Shown here in pieces: positions 27,654-35,867 of a DNA stretch of 64,000 bases. The notes under the pieces are model-generated. The model saw only the letters and a list, made by a program, of their open reading frames with translations, had not been told where the DNA came from and did not search any database. Location: contig NZ_AEJC01000627.1 in the NCBI RefSeq assembly GCF_000317595.1, forward strand, positions 1-64,000, in the 5' to 3' direction. The position numbers and the translations under genes were made by a program. This DNA comes from Streptomyces ipomoeae 91-03. Lineage in GTDB: Bacteria > Actinomycetota > Actinomycetes > Streptomycetales > Streptomycetaceae. Within the stretch, counting starts at the first letter, position 1; every line of letters begins with the position of its first letter.

Positions 27654-27847
27654 CACCCGAGGCTGCGAACACCGGACGGCCGCCGACCAGGACCGTGGTC
27701 GTCGAGGACGAGGCCACTCCCGCGTCCGTCCAGCGGGCGGTCCGCAGCTCCCTGCGCTCCGGCCTTCGCCCCTACCAGGCCCGCAGCGTACGGGGCGCGG
27801 CCGAGCACGACAAACGCGCCCGGAACTTCGTCACCCGCCAGCGCTGA
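27650..27847 (+). CDS. Small protein coupled to jetD
   Basis: A 65-residue basic protein whose ATG overlaps the jetD stop by four bases, exactly like the links inside jetABCD. Third codon positions are mostly G or C, which supports coding. It has no recognised domain. It may be a Wadjet accessory, an immunity or regulatory peptide, or a chance frame. Confidence 0.45.
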   Translation: MTPEAANTGRPPTRTVVVEDEATPASVQRAVRSSLRSGLRPYQARSVRGAAEHDKRARNFVTRQR

Positions 27848-27914
27848 CCGGCAGCCCGTCGGGCAACCTCTGCAGCCTGACGACAACAACCTGCCTCGAC
27901 GAACGGACCCGGCA

Positions 27915-28073
27915 GTGACCGATACCTGGAATGGCGAACCGCTGGCAGACGCCAAGAACGTGAACGAGGACATCCACTACCGGATCCACGACGCCGACAG
28001 CGGAGCGCTGTTGGGGTTCGGCACGGGCCGTGGTGGTGCGCTGGGAGCAGGGGTGACCCACTGCCTGGCGTAG
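27915..28073 (+). pseudogene. Short open frame, possible gene remnant
   Basis: From a GTG at 27915 a 52-residue frame reads a protein-like start (TDTWNGEPLADAKNVNEDI) and then turns into low-complexity Gly-rich sequence before the stop at 28073. There is no good ribosome site. It may be the beginning of a gene cut off by the arrival of the transposition operon at 28112. The rest of 27848-28111 shows nothing I can name. Confidence 0.2.
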
Positions 28074-28111
28074 CCGCCCCCTCGCGGCCAGCGACGGGGC
28101 GGGGCTGCTGT

Positions 28112-28789
28112 TCAGGTGGTCATGAGGCGGTTGTAGTCCTCGGCCTGCTGGGCGAGGTCGTCTTCGGGGATGCCGGTGAAGGCGCTCATCTGGGCGTAGG
28201 TCAGGCCGCTTCGGCGTCCGACCAGCGCGAGCTCCCACAGGGCTTGGTTGATCCGGGCCCTGGCGGTGCCGAGGGAGACCATACCGAGCTCGACACCGGT
28301 CACGGCCGACATAGTGCCCTCGATCTTCAGCTCGGCCATGTGACGGACCGCGCAGGTGATCAGGTCGGTGACAAACTCCGGCATATCGGAGGGGACGTTG
28401 CCTGCCCAGGTCCGCTCATATGGTTCCGGTGAGCCGGCGTCGGCGTGCTGGGAGCGGCGATCGGTGATGTACTCCCACACCCACCGGTAGGACACCGGGA
28501 GCCCGTCGGTGCGACGGTTCAGTTCCTCATACAGCTCGAAGGCCGAGCGGCGCTCCTCGGACGCCTTGGCCTGGTCGTCTTCCAGCAGCGCATCCAGGAA
28601 CTGACGGGCCTGGTCCAGGCCCTCTTCGTCAGCCGGGAGGGAATGCGGCAGGGGCAGCACAGTCGAGATCGCCTCCTTGACCGTCTGTCTGGCCACGCCG
28701 TGGCGGGCGGCCAGGGACCTCGGCAGCCTGTCGCCCGCGCGGTGGTCGCGGCGGATCGCTTCGAACAGTTCCGTCCCCGGGTCGGCCAT
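28112..28789 (-). CDS. HTH protein at the end of the transposition operon
   Basis: A 225-residue protein from the ATG at 28789, with GGGGAG upstream. Residues about 8-45 form a helix-turn-helix of the IS21/IstA-like type (SLAARHGVARQTVKEAI), and a second helical motif lies near the C-terminus (GLTYAQMSAFTGIPEDDL). It is separated by 46 bases from the previous gene, so it may be part of the operon or an adjacent regulator. It could mark an end-binding or target-binding factor. Confidence 0.6.
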   Translation of the reverse strand: MADPGTELFEAIRRDHRAGDRLPRSLAARHGVARQTVKEAISTVLPLPHSLPADEEGLDQARQFLDALLEDDQAKASEERRSAFELYEELNRRTDGLPVSYRWVWEYITDRRSQHADAGSPEPYERTWAGNVPSDMPEFVTDLITCAVRHMAELKIEGTMSAVTGVELGMVSLGTARARINQALWELALVGRRSGLTYAQMSAFTGIPEDDLAQQAEDYNRLMTT

Positions 28790-28835
28790 CGTCTGCTCCC
28801 CTTGTATATGCAGGCTGGTCGGGCGCTTGCATGCT

Positions 28836-29990
28836 TCATGCTGCCCGGCTCGGTGCCGGCGTGCCGCCCGTGCTCCGATGTGCGGCCGCGGGCCGTCTGG
28901 AACTCGGGGTGGTCGCGGCCTGGCGCTCGATCACACCGCAGGCGTGGGCTGCTTCGGTCACGGCCGCCTGGTCCCAGGGGCTCAGCCGCAGCAGGCGGTC
29001 GCTGTGCGCCGGCCGTTCCAGTTGCCCGAAGCGGCGGGCTGCGTCGGTCAAGTCCAGCGCCCAGGACGGTATCTGTACCTCCCGGCCACGGTCTGTCCGG
29101 ATCGTGGCCGCGCTCGCGGCGGGTATCTGCTGCAGCTGTGGGGCCGGGCAGCCGGTGACGATGCGCACCGCCAGTGCCGCGGCGTGAACGGGATGGGCGA
29201 TGCGCGCGTGGAGCCGGTGCGCGAGGAGCGTGGTGGGCTCATCGGGCTCGGGTGGGAAGCGGCCGGCGGCGGGCAGCGAGAGCACCCCACGGCCCAGGCG
29301 GCGGGCCGCTGCCTCGATTGTGCCGCGGCCGGGCGCACGCCGGGTGGGCAGCAGGAAACACGGCTCGTCCGGGTGGGGCGGGAACTGCCCGTCCGCCTCC
29401 CACCAGGCGAACCGGTCGGCGGATGGTAGTGAAGCGGGAGTGCCCACGGCGCGGCGGGCCGCGGCCAGGGTGTGTGCCTCTTCGTGCGGGAGCCCGCTCA
29501 GGGCGGCGGCCAGGACGGACGGGAGCGGGCCGTGGCACAGCAGGGTCAGCCGGATTCCGGTCAGCTCCCGCAGGGCGAGGAGGTGCTCGAAGTGCCGGGA
29601 GCTGATGCGGTGGGTCCGGGTGACGACGACATGACCGATACGCAACGCCAAGATCCAGGCGGCGACCGCGCGCCAGGTGGTCTCGGTGTTGCCGGTCCAG
29701 AAGGTGCTGTTCTCGCTCCCGGCCAGGGGTAAGTGTTTGCCCATGCTGCGCAGCAGGTCGTGGGCCAGGGCGGCGGGAGCGCTCGCCACGGGAGTGGGGT
29801 GGACGGTGATGCGGCCCAGCGCGGGGGTGTGGGCGGCCAGCGCGGCGGCCATGAAGGCATGGTCGTCGTGGGGGTCGTGCACCACGGTGAGCGGGGGCAG
29901 ACCGGGGCGGGCGTGGCCGGGTGACCATGTGGGCCTCCACGCGCCGGTGGTGGTCTCGGTCACGGCGGCCGTGCGCGGCATCGGCATCAC
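28836..29990 (-). CDS. Degenerate ATPase-like protein, paralogue of 30769-32226
   Basis: A 384-residue protein. Its core (GRITVHPTPVASAPAALA, TWRAVAAWILAL, VVVTRTHRISSRHFEHL, TGIRLTLLCHGPLPS) aligns segment by segment with the protein at 30769-32226, and both follow the strand order of the AAA+ ATPase at 32223-33050. The Walker A glycines and lysine are missing, and the Walker B acids are replaced (TRTH instead of VEDAH). It probably has a structural or target-selecting role rather than ATPase activity; this is inference from comparing the sequences by eye. Its start overlaps the preceding gene by four bases. Confidence 0.6.
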   Translation of the reverse strand: MMPMPRTAAVTETTTGAWRPTWSPGHARPGLPPLTVVHDPHDDHAFMAAALAAHTPALGRITVHPTPVASAPAALAHDLLRSMGKHLPLAGSENSTFWTGNTETTWRAVAAWILALRIGHVVVTRTHRISSRHFEHLLALRELTGIRLTLLCHGPLPSVLAAALSGLPHEEAHTLAAARRAVGTPASLPSADRFAWWEADGQFPPHPDEPCFLLPTRRAPGRGTIEAAARRLGRGVLSLPAAGRFPPEPDEPTTLLAHRLHARIAHPVHAAALAVRIVTGCPAPQLQQIPAASAATIRTDRGREVQIPSWALDLTDAARRFGQLERPAHSDRLLRLSPWDQAAVTEAAHACGVIERQAATTPSSRRPAAAHRSTGGTPAPSRAA

Positions 29991-30772
29991 CGCGGCCTGG
30001 GTGGTGGTGTCCGGTCAGCGGCAGGCACCGACGCGGGGCCGTCTGCGGTGGCCTCTGTCTGGGTGTGGGGATGGACGGCCAGGCCGAGGGCGAACAACAC
30101 GTCCGGATGGGGAGCCGGCTGCTCGCCGGAGGGGGCAAGCAGGCGCCGGTTGGCCAGGCGGGGGATCTGCTCGGGTGACACGTCGGCAGGAAGGCCGGTG
30201 ACGGTGTAGTGCAGCAGGCGGGTGACGGCGGCAGCCTCGCCGGGGGCGAGACAGGCGGCGGTGTGGCCTGAGTTGTGCAGGTTCTGCCGCTGCTTGGGGC
30301 CCAGCAGGCCGGGGACGGTGGTCAGGTGGATGACGGTGTCGGTGTGGAGGAGCCGGTGGGGGCTGCTGGGCTGCTCGAGGTGGGCGGCCAGGGTGGTGGC
30401 GGCGCGCTTCAGGCGGTGCGGGGTCCATTCCAGAGCGGAGGCCAGGTCGTCGGGGTGGATGCGGTCGGCCTCGAGCAGGGCGGCGTGCAGCACGGTGGCG
30501 TGGTCGGCCGCCTCCGGGGCGGGACGGCGGGTCGGTTCGGACTGGCGCAGGAGGGATTCCGCGGAGGTGTTCAGGGCGCGGGCGAGGGTGAACAGGGTCG
30601 CGGCGGGGAGGGTGTGCGGGGTGAGGTGGGTGTCCCAGTCGGCGGTGGGGATGCCGGTCAGCGCGGTCAGGTCCTCGTCGGTGAGCCGGCACTCCATGGC
30701 GCGTGTCCGCAGGAACATCAGGTCGAACACGACCGCGGACGTGCCGCCGGACGGCGCGAGTTGGTCGGTCAC
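29987..30772 (-). CDS. HTH-like protein of the transposition operon
   Basis: A 261-residue protein with a Cro-like helix-turn-helix at about 30-75 (CRLTDEDLTALTGIPTADW, ATLFTLARALN), a second helical repeat (LHAALLEADRIHPDDLASAL) and a region ending in Pro-rich sequence. It overlaps both neighbours by four bases. TniQ/TnsD-type target selectors are HTH proteins in related elements, but I see no zinc-finger Cys cluster here, so that identification is only a suggestion. Confidence 0.6.
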   Translation of the reverse strand: MTDQLAPSGGTSAVVFDLMFLRTRAMECRLTDEDLTALTGIPTADWDTHLTPHTLPAATLFTLARALNTSAESLLRQSEPTRRPAPEAADHATVLHAALLEADRIHPDDLASALEWTPHRLKRAATTLAAHLEQPSSPHRLLHTDTVIHLTTVPGLLGPKQRQNLHNSGHTAACLAPGEAAAVTRLLHYTVTGLPADVSPEQIPRLANRRLLAPSGEQPAPHPDVLFALGLAVHPHTQTEATADGPASVPAADRTPPPRPR

Positions 30773-32226
30773 GGGCGTAACTCCCCAAGGCGCGGCAGGG
30801 CATCAGGGACGGGTGGCGCGGGGGTGTGCAGGTGCCAGCAGCGGGCGGCGGTGTGCCAGTTGTCTCCCACGTGGGGGTGGGCAAGGGCGGGGATCGCAAG
30901 CCCGGCGTCGGCGATGAGGGCCTCGAGGCGTGGCGTGGTGCCGAAGCAGTTCGCGAACAGGCCGTGATTATCGGCGGTGCGCGGGGTGCGGCGGCGGAAT
31001 TCCACGGCCGCGCGCAGCAGGGGGCGGGCGCGGGGCGGGATCGCGTACATGTGCCGGGGCCCAGCAGGTTCACCGATGTTGATCCGCGAGTCACGGTCGA
31101 TGGCCATGGTGGTGCCGCCCTCGTCGACGCTCGCTATCTGGGTCATCGACAGCAGCGACTTGTCGGTGCCGGTGAACATCAGGGCCGCCACCGCGGCGGC
31201 GCGCAGCGGGTTGGGCAGGCGCACGGTGATCGTGTGCACGACGCGCGCCGTGAGGGGCACGGTGGTGATGCCCGGCCCCGCGCAACTGGTGAGGTCGTCC
31301 GGCACATTGAGCAGCACCGAGCGGGCCAGGAAGCCGGCCTGGGCGCCGCGCACGCGCGCCACGGTGTGCTGCGGGCTGGGACTTGAGACGGTCAACCGTG
31401 CCAGGAACAGCCGCAACGCCTCTATCTCTTGCAGATTCCAGGGGGTGGGTGCGGCCGGGCCGTCGGCGGGAGCGGTGACCTCGGGTTGGGGCGGCTGGGT
31501 GCGGGCCAGCCAGGTGCGGGCAGCGGCGTAACCGGCGCGGTACTGGCCGTCGGTGTGGGCGAAGTCCGTGGCGTTCTGGCGGCGCCAGCAGTCCGCGCGG
31601 AACGCGGCCACCCCGCTACGGGGCACCGTCGGCAGCGGGTAGGCGTGATCGCGCGGGGGCGGGCCGATGCGGCGGCCGACGGCGGCCGGGCCGATCGCGC
31701 CGAGGACGGCGGCCATGTCGCGTACGGTCACCACGTCCACCAGATGGGCGGCTGTGAGGTGTTCGCGCAGTCGCTGCTCGTCAGTCGGCTCCGGGATGTG
31801 GGCGAGGAGCGTGAGGCGGATGCCGGTGTCCGCGCGCCACGCGGCCAGGCGGCGCAGCCGCTCGACGGTCAGGCGGTGGGCGCGCAGCACGATCGCCTCG
31901 TGCATGTCGGTGGCCAGGGTCCAGCAGGTCACCGCACGCCAGGCCGGGTCGGTGGACATCCGCTCGGCTTCCGGGCGGGAGAACCCGTCGCGGCCCATGG
32001 CGCGCAGCACATCCAGCGCGAGGTAGGCCGGACTGGTGGTGTGCGGGGTGGGATCGACGGTGATCCGGCCGCGGGCGGGATCGGCCCACTGGTAGGCGGC
32101 CCGGTGCACCGCGTGGTCGTCGTCGCCGTCCAGCAGCAGCCTCACCGGCCGCGCCGCCGGGGCCGTCGGCGGCGGAGCGGCCTGCGGGCCGGGGGCGGGG
32201 GCGGGAGGAAGCGTGGGGGTGGTCAT
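30769..32226 (-). CDS. Degenerate ATPase-like protein of the transposition operon
   Basis: A 485-residue protein from the ATG at 32226, which overlaps the ATPase stop by four bases; the longer open frame upstream is a shadow of that ATPase gene. Residues about 35-150 mirror the ATPase at 32223-33050: LLLDGDDDHAV stands where LGDAGVGKT should be, and IVLRAHRLTVERLRRLAAW where VVVEDAHRLSASCFEYL should be. So strand order and the AHRL turn persist, while the P-loop Lys and Walker B acid are gone. The C-terminal 250 residues are a separate domain of unknown type, with a segment LPNPLRAAAVAALMFTGTD. Confidence 0.65.
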   Translation of the reverse strand: MTTPTLPPAPAPGPQAAPPPTAPAARPVRLLLDGDDDHAVHRAAYQWADPARGRITVDPTPHTTSPAYLALDVLRAMGRDGFSRPEAERMSTDPAWRAVTCWTLATDMHEAIVLRAHRLTVERLRRLAAWRADTGIRLTLLAHIPEPTDEQRLREHLTAAHLVDVVTVRDMAAVLGAIGPAAVGRRIGPPPRDHAYPLPTVPRSGVAAFRADCWRRQNATDFAHTDGQYRAGYAAARTWLARTQPPQPEVTAPADGPAAPTPWNLQEIEALRLFLARLTVSSPSPQHTVARVRGAQAGFLARSVLLNVPDDLTSCAGPGITTVPLTARVVHTITVRLPNPLRAAAVAALMFTGTDKSLLSMTQIASVDEGGTTMAIDRDSRINIGEPAGPRHMYAIPPRARPLLRAAVEFRRRTPRTADNHGLFANCFGTTPRLEALIADAGLAIPALAHPHVGDNWHTAARCWHLHTPAPPVPDALPRLGELRP

Positions 32227-33050
32227 GGGCGCCGCCCGCCGTCGATCCGGTCGGCCACGGCCTGCAGCATGCCCCCATCGGGCGTGCTCGCTCCGGTGGC
32301 GGCCAGAGCCCGCTGAGTGTGAAGGGTCAGCACGACCCAGCGGCGCAGACAGCCGTCGGCGAGGCGGGCGTCCAGCGCCTTCAGGTCGCCGGGCGCGACG
32401 CTCTGCCACAGCGGATGCAACGCGGGAACCGCCTTCGGGACCTGGTCGCGGGTGAGCGGCCAGATGTAGGGCCAGCCTGCGGTGCGGGTGGCGAGCATCC
32501 GCTGGGCGCGCAAGGAGCGTTCGCCGCGCGCCTGGGCGATCAGCACCACACACAGCCCCTGGGGGAGATCGTCGTGCAGGAAACGCAAGTACTCAAAGCA
32601 CGACGCCGACAGCCGGTGGGCGTCCTCGACCACGACGATCCGCGGCTTGAGAGCCAAGGCGCGGCGGATTAAGGCATCGGCGGCCCCGGGGTCGGCAGGC
32701 GCCTCGCCACGGAGCCCAAGTGCACGGTGGAGGGCGGCGCGCAGGTCCGCCGGCGCCGGCTGAGCCCGGAAGTCCAGCGGCAACAGCTCACCGAGGCGGC
32801 GGGCGGCGGTGTGGACGGCGAAGGTCTTGCCTACCCCGGCATCGCCCAGCACGCACACAAACCGGCCCTGGGCGTATGAGTCGGCGAGCGCATCGCCCAC
32901 GGCGAGCATGCCCGGGGTGAGCAAGGTGCGTACACCTGGGGCGTCGAGGAAGTGCAGGCCGGGTGGGGCGGCGTCTTCCATGACGGCGAAGGGCTCGGCT
33001 GCGGCGGCCGCGCCCCAGACGGCCGACGGCAAAGGCGAGGTGGTCAGCAC
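32223..33050 (-). CDS. TniB/TnsC-like AAA+ ATPase, second copy
   Basis: A 275-residue ATPase. The GTG at 33050 lies inside the end of the upstream ATPase gene (seven-base overlap). Walker A is LGDAGVGKT, Walker B is IVVVEDAH, and a sensor-type segment (LIAQARGE) follows. Proteins of this kind control when and where a DDE transposase acts. It is clearly related to the ATPase at 33044-33844 but diverged, so the element carries two intact ATPases in tandem. Confidence 0.75.
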   Translation of the reverse strand: MLTTSPLPSAVWGAAAAAEPFAVMEDAAPPGLHFLDAPGVRTLLTPGMLAVGDALADSYAQGRFVCVLGDAGVGKTFAVHTAARRLGELLPLDFRAQPAPADLRAALHRALGLRGEAPADPGAADALIRRALALKPRIVVVEDAHRLSASCFEYLRFLHDDLPQGLCVVLIAQARGERSLRAQRMLATRTAGWPYIWPLTRDQVPKAVPALHPLWQSVAPGDLKALDARLADGCLRRWVVLTLHTQRALAATGASTPDGGMLQAVADRIDGGRRP

Positions 33051-33844
33051 CGCTTCAGGGCCCAGTCCACGACCCGGTCGTCGACCTTGGCGGCCCCCAA
33101 GTGCTCCATGCCCTTGATCACATGCTTGGTGACCTTCACCCACTCACGGAAGGAGCCGAGCGCGTACTGGGTGTCGACCCGCTTCAGCAGCGCCTCCTCC
33201 GCGCCCCTCCACACCGGGTGCGAGTCGGGCACGGTCCGGAGGACCTCGTCCTCGGTCATCGCCAGGATCTCCAGGCGAATGTAGATCCGCGAGGCCAGCG
33301 CCGGGTCGCTCTGCAGCGTCTCGTACGCCTCCCGGCCGCCAACGAAGAGAATGGCGGGCTTGGGGTCGCAGGTGTCCCACAGCTTGCGCAGGAACTCGAA
33401 GTTCTCCCGCCGGTACTGCTGGGCCTCGTCGCACACGATCACGTACGGACGCCGGGGCAGGGTCTCACGCAGCAGCTTGTCGAACGCGGTCGGCGTACCC
33501 GGCATCTTGCAGGACAGGTTCATCTGGTGGAACAGCTCCTCGCGCAGGTCCTTCGGCCCCGGGCGGGAGCGGGCGAAATCCAGGGGCAAGATCAGATCCG
33601 GATTCATCTCCTGGATCGTGGCCCGGGTGCCGAAACTCTTGCCGAGCCCCGCATCGCCGTAGACCACCGACATGGCCCGCGACTCGACGGTGTCGACGAC
33701 GGTGTCCTTGATCTGCAGCAGCGTGTCAGTGGCGACCAGCGACGAGTCCTCAAGGCCGAGGAAGAACTGCGGGCGCAGGTCCGGACGGCGCGGCGCCGCC
33801 GACTCGGGCGGCTGAGGCTGCGGCACGGTGGCGGTGGATGTCAT
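33044..33844 (-). CDS. TniB/TnsC-like AAA+ ATPase, first copy
   Basis: A 266-residue ATPase with Walker A VYGDAGLGKS, Walker B VIVCDEAQ and the following FEFLRKLWD and FVGGREAY segments, as in TniB and MuB/TnsC-type transposition regulators. Its ATG overlaps the transposase stop by four bases. It would bind target DNA and activate the transposase next door. Confidence 0.82.
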   Translation of the reverse strand: MTSTATVPQPQPPESAAPRRPDLRPQFFLGLEDSSLVATDTLLQIKDTVVDTVESRAMSVVYGDAGLGKSFGTRATIQEMNPDLILPLDFARSRPGPKDLREELFHQMNLSCKMPGTPTAFDKLLRETLPRRPYVIVCDEAQQYRRENFEFLRKLWDTCDPKPAILFVGGREAYETLQSDPALASRIYIRLEILAMTEDEVLRTVPDSHPVWRGAEEALLKRVDTQYALGSFREWVKVTKHVIKGMEHLGAAKVDDRVVDWALKRC

Positions 33845-35499
33845 GTGTCCTCCGAAGACGCATTCGAGGGGGCAGGGGCCTGGCCGGGGCGTGCCCAGCC
33901 GGCCGGGATGGGGGTCAGGGGCTGGTACGGCTCTTCGCGCCGGCGGGGAGCAGCAGGCGCTCTACCGCTGGTGCCCGCGAGTTCAGCGAGCGCCTCTTCC
34001 CTGGTCATGCGGGTTGCCTGGACGGGCAGTTGGGGTTCGGTAGCCGGCAGATAACGGTCGCGTCTGCGCTCACCGGAGCGCTGCAGTGCCCGGCGCAGGG
34101 CAGCACTGTGCTCCTGGCGGTCGTCAAGGACCTTGGTGCGCAGTTCCTCGGTGGCCTCGTCGCTGAGGAACGCCCGGCCCAGGTAGCGGTCGCCGCGGAA
34201 GGTGTACAGGTCGATCTCGTGGCTGTGGTGCGGCATCCACCGCACCCGCACCTCGACCCCGATCCGGCCGACACCGTTCTCCGGCATGTAACAGCGGCCC
34301 GCGAACTCCACCCCGTGACTGGTGATCTTCCGGGGCCTGTGGTCGCTCTCCAGCATGAACGCACGCAGCTCCTCGGGGCCGGGCTCGGGACGGATCTCGG
34401 TGGGGTCGGCCAGCCACGCCTCAAGCGGCGTCACCCCGGTGCGCTTCACCACGTGTTTGGTGTTGTGCTCGGTGACCCACTCGCGCAGCAGGCCGACGAA
34501 CGCCTCGAAGGTCAGCGGCGGGTCCCCGTCGCCTACCCGACGGCGGTGATCGAGCCGGGGCGCCTTGGTGTAGCGGGGCAGGTCGGCGAAGAAGCGGGTC
34601 ATGCTGGTGCGGTTCAGCCGCTCGATACCACCCTTGTGGCGGGCACTGCGCACCCGGTGGACCGGCACCCCCAGCAGCCCGAAAGCCCGCCGGACGGTCC
34701 TGGACAAAAAGTCGGCACCGCCATCGACCCGTACGAGCTCCGGCAGCCCCCCGGCCGGCCCATAAGGATCCTCCCGCAGCACCGACGCCCGCACGGCCGC
34801 CAGAACCGATCCCCGGTGCGCGGAGCCGACCGTGACCGCCCAGCCCATCACATAGCCGGTACCGCGGTCCTCGAACCACGTCACCCACACCTTCGACAGC
34901 TTCTCGTCGGGCATCATCACGACGAGCGGGACCTGCTTGTGATCGCCCTCCCACACCTGATTACGGGCCACCGCAGGCCGCTGGAAGGCGGGATCGAAGC
35001 CGCGAGCGGCCGGAATCCCCTCCCGCAGACCCGCCATGAAACCGGGATCGAGATCACGGGCGATGGCATCGTGCAGCGTCGTCAGCCCCACCGGCTTCTC
35101 CCCCGCCTCCTCGGCCATGCGCACCAAGTGCTCGTGGGCGCGCTTGACGTTGCCCTGATAGTCGGCGAGGACATCGATGATCTCGTCGGTGATCCGAAAC
35201 CGTCTGCGCTCGGGCTTCTCCGTGGAACCGGTCTCCTCCGCCTGCGCCAGCCAGCGCCACACCTGCCGCACGCTCACACCCACCGACTCGGCGACCAGCC
35301 GCACATGCGCGGTCGTCAACTCCCCCGCCCCACGCAGCCCGAGCAACTGCCGCACCGCGGCAGGCCGCAACTCATCCCGATGCCGGCCCAAGCCCACCTC
35401 CGGAGCCTCCGAGGCGTCATCCAGTGCCGTCACCGGTGACGGCACCCATGAGGTAGGCGGGCCGATAACGGCACGGTGATCACGGACAGCCTCCAACAA
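33841..35499 (-). CDS. DDE transposase, TniA/TnsB/Mu type
   Basis: A 552-residue integrase-fold transposase. A helix-turn-helix segment lies at about 75-100 (ESVGVSVRQVWRWLAQAE), then the catalytic core with Asp186 (WEGDHKQ), Asp259 (VRVDGGADF) and Glu293 (KGGIERLN), a D,D(33-35)E arrangement. The Mu-type C-terminal beta-barrel follows (YMPENGVGRIGVEVRVRW, YLGRAFL), and then a basic Pro-rich tail that would contact the ATPase. It is the first gene of the operon. Confidence 0.85.
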   Translation of the reverse strand: MLEAVRDHRAVIGPPTSWVPSPVTALDDASEAPEVGLGRHRDELRPAAVRQLLGLRGAGELTTAHVRLVAESVGVSVRQVWRWLAQAEETGSTEKPERRRFRITDEIIDVLADYQGNVKRAHEHLVRMAEEAGEKPVGLTTLHDAIARDLDPGFMAGLREGIPAARGFDPAFQRPAVARNQVWEGDHKQVPLVVMMPDEKLSKVWVTWFEDRGTGYVMGWAVTVGSAHRGSVLAAVRASVLREDPYGPAGGLPELVRVDGGADFLSRTVRRAFGLLGVPVHRVRSARHKGGIERLNRTSMTRFFADLPRYTKAPRLDHRRRVGDGDPPLTFEAFVGLLREWVTEHNTKHVVKRTGVTPLEAWLADPTEIRPEPGPEELRAFMLESDHRPRKITSHGVEFAGRCYMPENGVGRIGVEVRVRWMPHHSHEIDLYTFRGDRYLGRAFLSDEATEELRTKVLDDRQEHSAALRRALQRSGERRRDRYLPATEPQLPVQATRMTREEALAELAGTSGRAPAAPRRREEPYQPLTPIPAGWARPGQAPAPSNASSEDT

Positions 35500-35529
35500 C
35501 GAACACCGCTTGCGTACGGGGCAGTTCAG

Positions 35530-35560
35530 TCAGACGCACGTGTGTGACGGATGCGTCTGA
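35530..35560. repeat. Inverted repeat upstream of the transposase
   Basis: Nine-base arms TCAGACGCA (35530-35538) and TGCGTCTGA (35552-35560) are separated by 13 bases, 30 bases upstream of the transposase start. They may be a transposase or regulator binding site close to the element end. The rest of 35500-35824 shows no convincing gene. Confidence 0.5.
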
Positions 35561-35867
35561 TGCGAGGCTATGAGCCACGCATGGGCTTCCCGCCCAGCCG
35601 CTCACTCGGGCGGGTGACAGCAGAACGTTCCCGCCAGTTCGATGGACGCACGCGCTAATGACCCTCGGGACCGCTGCGGAAATCTGGACCAGCCAGGCTC
35701 TGCGGCACCGGCACCGGCGTCGCACTCCCCCACGGCACCTGCCAAGAACCGCCGGACACACTCCACGCACCCAGACGGCTCCGTGAAGACCAGGAAGACA
35801 AAGGAGAAACAGCGAACACGACACTGAGGGGCCTCGCGTTTTCCGGACAGTCTTCTGACCGTTTATT

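Larger units (their letters stand above)
28112..35560 (-). mobile_element. Tn7/Tn5053-like transposition module with four ATPase-like genes
   Basis: Seven co-directional genes, mostly overlapping by four to seven bases, encode a DDE transposase, two intact AAA+ ATPases of TniB/TnsC type, two proteins resembling ATPases without Walker motifs, and two HTH-like proteins. This is the logic of Tn7, Tn5053 and Mu-like elements (transposase plus ATP-dependent target regulator), expanded. An inverted repeat at 35530-35560 lies near the transposase end. The true ends of the element were not found, so the limits given are those of the gene set. Confidence 0.6.

Noticed and set aside
29987-30772. Calling this protein TniQ
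   Set aside because: It has an HTH-like region and sits in the right operon, but no zinc-finger Cys pairs of TniQ/TnsD were seen, so the name is not supported.
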